Both the position numbers and the translations under genes were made by a program. Below are positions 45,400-56,100 of a stretch of DNA of 64,000 nt, one piece after another. The stretch is taken from assembly GCA_019096195.1 (NCBI GenBank), contig JAGTXK010000087.1, forward strand, positions 124,001 through 188,000. Reading direction: 5' to 3'. The stretch's first letter is position 1; each line of letters starts with the position of its first letter. The notes under the pieces were generated by a model. The model ran no database searches. It was not told the DNA's origin and was given only the letters and a program-made list of their open reading frames with translations. Source of the stretch: Boletus sp. NGJ. Lineage: Eukaryota; Basidiomycota; Agaricomycetes; Boletales; Boletaceae.

Positions 45400-47606
45400 A
45401 TGTTCCCTCGTCGCGAATTCAAGCCCTACTGCCGACCAGGTCAAGGTAAGCCATGTCTGATATATAGACAAGAGGGCTGAGCTAAGATCATTTGAAGAAC
45501 ACATTCGTGAATTCGACGCCAACGTCATTGCATATTGCGACCCATACGTGATAACATCCCCAAATGCTGACTGGATTCCGGAACCTCACTGTTTTGAAAA
45601 CGAAGAACTGCGTGCTCGTGCAGATGGATGTTTCGGGTACCAAGACTGTTTCCAGTGGCCACAACCTTACAGCGAGAAGTTTGAATACGCTGTTTGCACC
45701 CCGAATCTGCTGAAAGCCAAAGCTCTCGAAGACCCATCAAAGACGCTCTGGGAGTTTTGGACACCCTCTGAAGATGATTTTGAGCTCATTGATCCACAAT
45801 CTCCATTCCGCGTCGGCAAACTCAACTGCGATGTGTACTACCATCTCTATCGGCTGTATAACCTAGGTCAAGTGAGCATCAATGATTGGAAGGCGAAGCG
45901 GGAGGGAAAGAAAGACATAGTCACTGGCATGCAGCTTCATGGCCGACATCTCCTCAACATACTTAAACACCATCTGTTGACCTTTCCCGACGTTGTCCTC
46001 TACATTGCAGAACTCCAGCGCTATCTACTCGACGTTGCCACCCATATGTGCTATGTCAATCACCATCAGTTCGCTCTCACATATCCCGATTTCCCCAAAC
46101 CCACCAACAACCTATTGATGGGGTGTTTCACGAAAGATGTCACCACTTGTGAGCGGCTCTGGCATGCTGGCATTCCTGTCTGGCTTGTCTGTTTCCCGCA
46201 ATTCGTCCCACAAAATATTAACATCGTCAATGTTGTCTCCGTCACACGCCCCGACCACATCATACAAAAAAATTTCATGCACAACACAATCGTTACTGTC
46301 TACCCAATGCTACATCTTGGTCCTGGGGGTACTGACTGACATTTGAACACATGGCGCACCTTCCGTGCCCAACTCATCGAGCCTCCTGCTACCACTCCTT
46401 CCAACATTGTTCCTCAGCAAGGCCTGGTAGCCTCCTCATCACAAGGCACATCAGGTGGCTGGGTCCAAGGAAAGAAAAAAAATAATGTGCGTAACGTTGT
46501 TCAGCAACAAATGTATTCCTCAGCCGGTATGTTTCTATCTCCATCACAACAAAATGTGTTCTGATGCGGCATTACCCTACTTCCCATAGCATTATGCAAC
46601 AGAGCCCACAACCCAAAGAGTGGTCGAGACAAATGGACGGAGCTCAACGCCACCAATATGCCACTAGCATTCCCCCAATGGGTCACTGTATTCAAATGGG
46701 TGGACAAGAATCCCACCAGGATCAGGAGCGGAATGGTGGATGCTGGCTATCATTTCCCTGAGCCTGCACTTCTCATTACACCTTCATCACCTCAGCAATG
46801 GAAATTGTTCTGCACCAACTGGCTAGCTGCTTGCCCACTTTGGATCAGTCATATTGAGCACAACCCTCTGAGCCCACTTCCTGCACCTCAGACTTGGCGG
46901 GACTTCCTCAACTCTATTCCATCAAACATTGTGGCTGAGAATATAATGACCAGATCAGTGCAGGAGAAGCTAGCTGCTAAGATGCTTTTTGGAGATACCC
47001 TTATGCATCTGCAGGGAGAGACCTGGGCTGGGCGGACTCTGTGCTGTGGCAGAACCAGACAATTGTGATCACAACACTCGAAGACCTGCCCACTCATTTG
47101 ATTTGTTCCATTCTATGGGAGATCTATGAGCTCAGCTTCCGCTATGAGCTGTTGGCCCTGGATTGCGCAATGGTTCTGCAAGGTTGTGGGTAGAGGCACC
47201 TGAAGAGAGGATCGAATTATTACACAGCATCTTTTCAGGGGAGTCAGGGCTTGTGATGTGGGAGGAGTCAATGCCGACAACGGAGCAAGGGATGTGGGCC
47301 TCGCCAGACATTGCCTATCCTTTCCTGGAGAGCTGGCGGAAGTTGCTGTTGTCATGGCCTCAGGCTCTGTCTCGCTTGCAATCGCCAATCGTGCAGGAGT
47401 CCTTCACATCTGTTGTGCAATTCGACGTGCTGATGAGTGCATGTATGTTTTACACTCAAACCTTCTTCAATGTGTTTGGTAGGCCTCCAGTTGTCTCGCA
47501 CCGCATCCCTACATATGTGATGAGTTCCATGTTGGAATTTTTTATATATGTCAATGCCGTCAACATTCCTGTCTCCCTTCTACCCTGTGTACACTGGTTT
47601 GATTAA
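45400..47606 (+). pseudogene. KDZ cargo gene B, unknown function
   Basis: Plus-strand gene of a hypothetical family very common in KDZ-rich agaricomycete genomes. ATG at 45400 (MFPRREFKPY). The main block 45480-46339 reads SKTLWEFWTPSEDDFELIDP, KKDIVTGMQLHGRHLLNILK, HHQFALTYPDFPKPTNNLLM and CERLWHAGIPVWLVCFPQF, ending at HLGPGG. Further blocks: GWVQGKKKNNVRNVVQQQMY (46460-46520), LAFPQWVTVFKWVDKNPTRI and WRDFLNSIPSNIVAENIM (46660-47000), and GESGLVMWEESMP to GRPPVVSHRIP (47235-47510). Breaks between blocks are partly introns; a few frame changes (near 45470, 46339 and 47170) may be decay. The role is unknown; its place next to the transposase suggests an element-borne helper. Confidence 0.65.
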
Positions 47607-47849
47607 TGCATAACAGTTTTGCTTTTATTATTATTGAGTGATGCCGACATGCTAACACTAACTTTGTGCACTCAGGGTTCTATAGCACAGAGACAGTCCC
47701 TTTCTTTGATGCTTTCTCCTCTTTCCTTTGCATACTGGGACTACATGTCTCTGTGTACTGACTTTGTGTCAAATACACCTCTGCCTGTTGACTACATGTC
47801 TCTGGCCTATCTTTGACTTCATGTCAAGGTATTCTTCGTCTCGATGACT

Positions 47850-50800
47850 ATTCATCATCCTCATCTTTGTGTGTCTCACTCCTTATCTCCAGTAAAATCA
47901 TCTGGTGGTGGCAACCCTACTCATTCCACCCTTCCAGCACACATGGATCAGTCATACAACAGTTGGTGCATCGTCCACTCAATATACTTTGTGTCAGCCA
48001 GACCTTCTTCAAGAAGTCCCGCTTTCATGATTCCAACCTTCATTGTCTTTGTCATGCCCCACCATATCTTGTACTACCTGGTCATCAACACCTCTCACAA
48101 GGTGTTTTGAATGACCATCATCCATGCTCTCCCGTCCATGATTCCACAGATCACACTCAGGACAGCAATACATTCATTGATACCGTTCAGATTTTTGGCA
48201 ACCTTCCGCCTGTTCGAACATCTGCATCTCAGAAATAACAGAATCAATACCATCGGTGGTCGCAAGATGTCATCCCAGCCATCCTAAAGCCCTATATGCA
48301 ATATGTCCGTGTGACTACGTCACTTTCCACCTCTGCAACTGTAGATGCCGTCCATGTCCCACCATGTGATGGAGTCTCATGTCTTCTCTAGACAATTAGA
48401 GGTAACATGCTTGTATTTTGATCGTGAGTCGCTTTGTATCTTCTTGGTGATATGCTTTATGAATATTCAACCAGGCCTTGAAATCATTACATTGTCCATT
48501 TGCTCATGTCGCCCAGCGCCCCTACAACTTGTGGCTCTTGGCCTCTTTGGTTGTGCACCAGTGTCGCCTTCCCTTGCTGTCAATTTCCATGTACTGGAGT
48601 TGGTGAAGGTGTTGTTTGTCCACATGACACCCAACATGTCTGGGTGGACAGAGGCATTGGAGAGCTTCTTGAATGACTGTGGGTTTAAATTAGCAACAAA
48701 TGTATGTTGTTTTTTTAAGTGCAACAACAATTCAGCTCAATTTTGCCTAGGATAATCTCAGGTGGGCACTTCAGTACTGCCTATCACTGGTACCTTATCC
48801 TTACAATTGTGGTGGCAGAACATGTATCCAATCTTCTCTGTTGTCAATCACCTGCTCTTGATTCTGAGGATCGGAATATGTCTGACAGTGAAAACCCACA
48901 ACCCAGTGAATATCTGAGGACACAGTGTCCATTGTGCTTTGGAGGGAAGGGTTGGAGATGCAATTGTGATAGAAACAATGAGTATGTTTCAATTTCATTC
49001 ATAGTACAACTTGCTTATGAATGTTTAGCATTGATCTAATTGTTTGTATTGATGCCTGCTTCACCCAGAAACGTTCATGCAGTGCTTGCAATGATGTCAC
49101 TGAGGATCCGCCGAATCCTACTCAGACTATTTTCATATCTGAATGTGATGTCAAAGCCATGGAAACCCGTGTTGAGGAGCATCATGATGTGAATGCAGGT
49201 CGGAAGAGATTGCGAATGCAGTCTGCAAAGGGAGATGGGTATGAGAATGGCATGAAGATTCCGATGTCTGTTCTCAATGCTTGTGGAGACTCATTTGTTG
49301 CTGCTGATGAGAAATGCTGAGAAGGCCAGCACACACTATTTTGCTGACACTGGGCTTATGGCAATGCTTTGCCGCCATGACCGTGTGCTATGGCTTGTCA
49401 ACATGACTTCTGCGGGAGAAAAACAACATTACGCCCTCACACTCATCCAGCGCCTCTTTGATCACCTTCCTTCGGACATGTTGGTGGGATTACTCTATGA
49501 TATTGGCTGTCAGCTGGAATGGAGTTGCTGGAAATGGGGATTTTTGTCGGAGGCGATTCTCTCCCACCTTACCTTTGCCATCACTGTGTTTCATGCATAT
49601 GGCCATCAGTGGGCATGTCAAGTCGTTTATCACCCTTGGAAGTGTGTCGGTTTCGGCCTCTCAGATGGAGAAGGATGTGAGCGCTTGTGGAGTTTCCTGA
49701 AACCCCTCATCCCTGTGCTTTGAGTATCTGGGGTCAGTTTAATTATTGTCTCAAGGTCTTCCTCACCACTAACTAATGTCCCTTTGCAGTTTCATCAACA
49801 GCTTTTTGTGCTAGACTCTCAGGTTCGCCACCTGCATGTCAAGTCCCTTGTATGTTTCGGTGATTGGTTGCACCAGCGGTGGATGCATTGTCAGAAGAAA
49901 ATGGCTGCAGCTTCTGAGGCACTTGCATTACTGGAGATTGAGGAATCTGTCCTTCGAGATCAATGGGCAGCCCAGGTTGCTCATCAAACAGCACCTCTAG
50001 TTCGTATGTTGTTCTTACATTCTTCTGTCATATGTTCTTATCTAACTATATGTCATTGTCTGTGCTGCAGGACAGGCAAAGAACAAGGCTGAGGAGGAGA
50101 TAACCAGGGTTCTCGCACTAGAGAAGACCTTAGAGCATCAACAGATCATTATCAATGATCTGGAGCACCAGCTTGCCATGGACAACAGTGGTGATGTCAT
50201 TGACTTAAATATTTGCCTGGTTGAAGCAAGACAAAAGCTGTTGATGACTGCTGCCCTTGTTAAAAAGCGCTGGGCGGCTTTAAGTGTATCTGATCGTGCC
50301 AACCTTGCTGCACTCAAGCATAATGTATATTTACAGGTAAGTGTAAGTAAATTGCAAATCATGTAGGGACTGATTGGGTTTGGTGCCAGGTATGTATGAA
50401 TGCTCATGGATTGAAAACTCGCATATGGGAGAGGCTTCGTCAACACAAGTTTGAGCTTGAACGATTGGAGCGTGCCTACCGCACCACAGTGAATGGTATG
50501 TCTGTGCTATTCACCTTTGGATACTGAAGCTTAATATGCTCTTCATGATGTAGAGAACCGACTACAGGGCAATGTTCAAGCAGCTATCAAGTGACATGAA
50601 CCAACCATCCTCAAGCTTGTCAGCAATTATAATACTCTTTGCAAACAGCTGTCAACACTCATTGATGGTGGCACAGCACCTTCTGGGGCAGTTGTCCCTC
50701 CTAGTATATCTCGTGAGGGTATATTTCAGCTGGATGTTGATGATGACATATGGCAAGACATAGGTCTTGATGATGCCATTACTGATCCACCACTTTGGCT

Positions 50801-52141
50801 TGCTAATGAAAATGTGTATACTGGTATTCGCCATCTGCTAGAACATGACCAGTGTGTGGAGGAAGAAGCTAGAGTTTGCCATGAATGTTATATTCTTCAG
50901 GAATGGATGATTTTGGAGTGGAACAATCTCCAGAAAGCAAAAGATAAAGCAGGTGAGTTGTTTACTGCTTTTAATATCTTAAGAATATTCTTATATCTAA
51001 CATATTCTAGATGTGGATGAACTATATCAGTTAGATTTGCATGAGGTTGAATTATGTAGGCTATGTGTCCAGTGGGAGACTGTTAAGAACAGGGCAACTC
51101 CAATGAAACTCTGAAGGACCAGAGTTACTTGAGGGTGTCGGGACTTGGCTTCACCTTATGTGGTGCGCCCTTGCTCGAGTCCAATGTCCCGGATTTCGAG
51201 GATGTAGGAGGATCAGAGGTTTGGACTCGACGTAGTCGAACGTCAAGTCGAGCAGAGGGTTGGAGTGAGTCGTCGAGACTCAGACAGGAGACAGGAGGAG
51301 TGTTCAGAGTTGATATTCGAACTGACTTTACAGGAGTAGTACTGAGGGTTTATATACGATCGGAACGAAGGTATTAGTAACGGAGTTCGTAAGGTGTAAT
51401 GAGTAACTGGACATGGAGATGGGACCTCGCCAGAGCAGTGCTCCTAAGCGAGACAGACACTGGGTCAGAGACAACTATAAGGCAGGGACCTGGACGGATG
51501 AAGAAGCATAGGTTATGTACAAAAGGAGAAGTATGAATACTATAGTGAGGGTGTTACAAGTCTGAGGGTATGAGGACGTACTCCGAGGGAGAACGTGCCG
51601 GAGTTATGGACAGAGTGCCGGAGTTGGACTTGTTGAATTACACGGGATATGACAGAGACACAAGTTCGTCACATACCTTGTGCTTGGGCTATACCAGATA
51701 GCTGGGGGCCCTCAAGTATCACCCTTGGCCACACTGCACTTGCCATGCATCAACCACAGAGTGCCCATGGTAAGTACAAACTTCTGATTGTTATTGGATT
51801 ACATGCTCAGTATATCCCTGTTGGATAGTTTCTCATCATACAGAAGTAAAGTTTTTTGCCTGTGAGGTTGATGGTTCATGCTCATTTTATTGCAAAATAT
51901 CAGCCTAGTGTGGATGAAGTGGAGGAAAGAGAGCTGACTAAGGGAGGAGGAGGAGGAGGGAGAGAGAGGAGGAAATATTGGTGATGATGAATTGATGGCA
52001 GAAGCTGAGGATGCTGCATTAGCCTATAAGTATCAACTTGATGGGCAAGATGATGACCTGGATGATGATATGTTCTCTGAGTCCCCTAGTACCATAGATG
52101 ATGATGTTTGTACTTTGCCTTCTAAGAGGCTGAAAATCTGA
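47850..52141 (+). pseudogene. KDZ transposase (CxC1-like N-terminus)
   Basis: Multi-exon transposase. N-terminal part near 48130-48700: RWSQDVIPAILKPYMQYV, QLEVTCLYFD, then after an intron ICSCRPAPLQLVALGLFGCA. Catalytic core: VCIDACFTQKR (49050), ADTGLMAMLCRHDRVLWLVN (49340), LLYDIGCQLEWSCWKWG (49500), FHAYGHQW and SDGEGCERLWSFLKPLIPVL (49660-49720); the two Asp and the Glu of these motifs are the expected metal ligands. C-terminal coiled-coil exons run to about 51110, with an acidic tail ending SKRLKI at 52141. Disabled by TAA at 48236, a one-base insertion near 49310, TGA at 49721 and TGA at 50592 (both at expected CGA codons), and foreign sequence at about 51113-51673. The start is uncertain. 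Confidence 0.85.
51113..51673 (+). repeat. Candidate solo LTR inside the transposase
   Basis: About 540-560 bp interrupts transposase coding between CVQWETVK and IPCAWAIPDSWGPS. A span 51136-51673 has TG..CA ends and a TATATA box near 51350, as a solo LTR would. No matching target duplication was found and no second copy exists in the window, so this could also be another insertion type. Confidence 0.4.
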
Positions 52142-52199
52142 ACATACTTTGCTTTTCATCCAGTCTTGTTATTGCAATTCTTTAGTCCCAGCTCCATCT

Positions 52200-52440
52200 T
52201 CAGTAGCATTTGAGAATTCCCTCTGCCATCTCCAGTAATCATGGGGAATTCCCAAAGGTAGTTGGGAATTCCCTCTGCCATTACTAGTAAGCATAGGGAA
52301 TTCCCAACTGCCTTTGGGAATTCCCTGCATTTCTAGTAATCACAGGGAATTCCCATCTCCACATCCAGTAATCATGGGGAATTCCCTCTACCATCTGCAG
52401 TAATCATGGAGAATTCCCAATGGCTTTGGGGAATTCCCAC
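52200..52440. repeat. Right subterminal GGGAATTCCC array
   Basis: About nine copies of GGGAATTCCC or near forms, separated by words such as CTCTGCCATCTCCAGTAATC. Three more copies lie in the right TIR. The spacers differ from those in the left array, so only the palindrome itself is shared. Confidence 0.8.
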
Positions 52441-53136
52441 CTCCCCCATCCTTATCAAATTCAACAGTCAAGCTACCCCATTTCATAGCCTACTATGCAT
52501 TACATATCACACAACTTTAGCTGTTTATTATATTTAGTGTATCACTTACTAGTTTGCCTGTCCTAAGTACCCCCCATCCTCATCAAATTCAACAGTCAAG
52601 CTACCCCATTTCATAGCACATGCTTTGAGAACAAAACCTCATTTCTCAATAACTTTTGCTATCTTGTAAGTAACCCCAATCTCATTAAATTCAATAGTCA
52701 AGCTATCTCATTTCATAGCATATGCTTTGCAGAGGATAAAAATTTATTCCTTAGTATCCTGCCCTTATTTTCTCTACTGTGGAGAACAATCACCATCTCT
52801 GCTGAGTCCTATAAAAGGCTTTTTATCTTGAATAATTGACCTCTTTATTAGTACAAGAAATCCCTTCAAGTTCTAAATTATGACATATTACATTTTCAAT
52901 AAAGCATAGCAGGACCCCTAACACCCTGTCAATATGGGAATTCTCTTTTCCTTTCAGGCACTGGGAATTCCCTTTGGAAACTACTCTGGGAAAACCAACC
53001 TGTTTTCTAATAAAGGCCCTTAATCATTCATGTTGCCCATATTATTGGGAATTCCCTGATCCTAGACACCTCATAGGTCCAACCCTCTAGTGGGAGAGAT
53101 GGACCTATGAGGTACCCCTGGGAGGGTGACTGAAGT
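52425..53136 (-). repeat. Right TIR of the KDZ element
   Basis: Inverse of the left TIR, including the subterminal hairpin (arms 53068-53080 and 53101-53113). Confidence 0.88.
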
Positions 53137-53144
53137 GCTGTGGG

Positions 53145-56100
53145 GGTCTTGTTGCTATCAGACATTGAATTCTCTGTTGATTCTTCCATTGCCAGTATGC
53201 AGGGTCTCGTGGCTAAACCAGCCACTATGGCCAATCTGGATGTCAATCATGGGTATTCCGATTACCTTCTGATCACAGTCGACACCACTCTCTACAACCC
53301 CAGATGAGCAGTTATTGTGCTATCCAATGTTCTGCATTGACAGTGCCGTCGTCTAGCAATCTAACAATCGGTAACATTTCACAGGTCTTTTCAAGTAAAT
53401 CACTTACCCTATCTTTAGGCATGGGAGACATTTCTTTCACTTTGCAATTTGAGTGAGTGCATTCAACTCCTTAGTTCTGGATCTTGGTTAACCATACACT
53501 CAGAGACCAGACAATTGGATCTGCTGATTTGGTGAGGGCATTAGATCTGCGTTTATGTCAGTCGTCTTGAACCCCTCATGCAGAGTAACATGGTCATACA
53601 GCCTGGTTCTGTTAATTACCCAACTAGTAAGAATATTCTACAAGATAAAGTCTTCTACACTCATGGATACTGCCACACTAGATGTCCTGTATTCACTGCA
53701 AGGTGGTCCTCAGACCGCAGCGGGCCAGACGATGTTGGAGAACTATCTTCAAGGGATCGATTCTGGCACGGTTATCTTTGGCACAACCAGTTCTACTCCG
53801 ATTGGATCTTTACAGCTTGTGTTATCACAAATCAAACTCACCCCTGTCAACATTCCTGCATTGCAACAGAACCTCATCAATACTACTACTCTGGAATTTC
53901 CAACCAACATCGTGCAGACAGGAGTTGCATCTACTTCCTTCACTCTTGCAAATCCCTTTATAGCAAGCATTAACCTGCTTGAAGTCACAGCTACAGCAAC
54001 CTTCCAGAATTTGACTGTTGGTACTATCAATAATGTTGATCTATCTTCAAATCCAATCCACACGGGCGGTCACAGCAATATTACATCCCCAGCTCTTCCA
54101 TTCAATTTCAACCTAGATCTGTTGACAATCATTGAGTTGATTACCATTTCAGCACAAGAGCACAATGTGGATATTGGTCCTTTGACACAGTTATTCCAAC
54201 TGATTATTGATAACCCTAACTTTCGCCCACCTGTGTGCATCTTGAATTATAGTTTTATGCACAGCGATGTTTACTGGTCGCCTTAGGTTCACACTTCTGT
54301 CGATACTAGTGCCCCAACTTGCATTAGATGAGTAACAACATGTAACACTGGAGTATACTCATGTTTTCTGTGCAGCAGGAACCAGTTCGATTTCAACAAT
54401 GCTATCCTCAATGCCTTGAAAGGCCTCCAAGTTAATCTGGAAATTGTCTCCTCATTGAAATTGGACAATTGTAGGCTATTTGTTCGCTTGTCTCTTCGGA
54501 TTCTCATGCTTCACTTCAGATGCAATGAGTCTGTCTTTCTTGCAGAAAGGAGTGACAGTGATCGTAAGAGCAATAATCCTTCTGGATAACATATCCATAT
54601 CTAACCCTGATGTTCTCCAGACTGACCAGACTGTTCTATATCTTATCAGAGCCGTTGCTGCACCATTAGTACAAGATCTGGTGAATGGCGCTGTTCTTGT
54701 TTTCTCTGTGGCCACCATCACGTACATCTCATTTCCATGGCTAGTTATATGTTTGCTTATCACTGCATAGGAACATCTTGAACAGTGGTTTTAACCTGGC
54801 TCTCCAGAGCTCCTTGACAAACACCGGGCCATTTGATGTGTTGATTGAATTTGTTGATCCGGTCACATATGTGGAGTATATCTGCTGCAAGTACATGACT
54901 TATGGCCACTTCAGCATAAATTGGCAAGGCCATGATATTGCAACCATTTCGCTTCCCCCAAGTGAGCTGAGTTACACTTGTTCCTCCTCTGACTCCACTC
55001 AAACCTGATTTATAGTCTATGCTGCAGCCAACACTGGCGATCCAAATTCTACCATGCAAGGAACACTGGCCATCACCAACCAGATACAGTATGTCACTTT
55101 GTAGTGCATGCACTCATCATGCTGAACTTTCTTTTGCAGATTCACCTTGTTTGCCACCTACTTGCTGTAATAATATGGGAAATTTTCAAACTTTTCAAAC
55201 GCTTGCTTACTTTTCAATTTCCTCAACTCTTTTCTTCATAAGTCACGTGACTGTGCACGTGACCGTGGAAACATATCACATGATAGGTCTAGAACCTATG
55301 ACATCATATGACATCATACCTCATGTGATCCACGACCTTTTAATTTCCGCTCTTCTCACACAGCCCTATTAATCTCTGTCTTACCATACGTAGTAATTTA
55401 TCACACGCACAGTTTGGTCCGTGCGTACTCTCATCATGTATATAAACTAGCACTTAGACGACTGGTATCCCCAGTCTAATCCACTTGTATCTTCCTCCAA
55501 TAACCTATTAGCTTCGGCCATTGGTCGTCGTAGGGTTAGGAATATCCAGGACTAAGACTCTCCCACCTGATTCGTTCAGCCAGGACTCGTGTAGCCTGCA
55601 AAGTAGTTCCGAGCCTTGTGGTTTGTTTTCCGAAAGGGATTCATAACACTTGCTCCACAGCCCAAGTTTTGACTGGACCATCTCTATGTCTAACCTTCAG
55701 GTGACTGCTCTTGGCACGATCTTTGACAACGTGTCCTTAACGAAGACTATCACATTGAAAGCCTTAACAACTTGCCTGGAGTGACCATCAGCAATTTCCA
55801 GCTTCCATCCAATGATCCAGCGGGAGGTATCATGATTAGCACTGATTCACTTATCTCATCACCTGCTCGTATGTTCTGTGGTAATGGCTTTCTGTTCTTC
55901 TCTTGACAACCTCTCACAGAGCTCGGTATTGATTTTGGCACTGTCATATTTCAAGCGTACTTTGACAATATCCTGGTTGGACATGAGCTTTTATATTTTC
56001 CGGACTTTATACACCACCTTAGGAGAGATTGTTCTTTAGCATTGACTGCCACAGGCCTCATATTGCCTCCCAATGGACAAGTAAAATCACATCTCGTGGG

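Larger units (their letters stand above)
36163..53136 (+). mobile_element. KDZ-superfamily DNA transposon, 17 kb, with cargo
   Basis: 16,974-bp element bounded by long TIRs starting (C)ACTTCAGTCACCC and by the 8-bp duplication GCTGTGGG; an 8-bp duplication is what Zisupton-type KDZ elements make. Layout: left TIR, array of GGGAATTCCC palindromes, cargo gene A (minus), central 345-bp inverted repeat, cargo gene B (plus), KDZ transposase (plus), second palindrome array, right TIR. Nested inside are a 2.56-kb LTR element and possibly a solo LTR. KDZ elements are expanded in agaricomycetes. The transposase carries several stops and one frameshift, so this copy is probably not autonomous now. Confidence 0.88.

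Noticed and set aside
37332-47606. TET/JBP dioxygenase gene expected with KDZ elements
   Set aside because: No HxD..H dioxygenase pattern could be recognised in either cargo gene or in the leader regions.
36870-52440. GGGAATTCCC as NF-kappaB regulatory sites
   Set aside because: The word matches a kappaB consensus, but fungi lack NF-kappaB; the location at both transposon ends explains it better.
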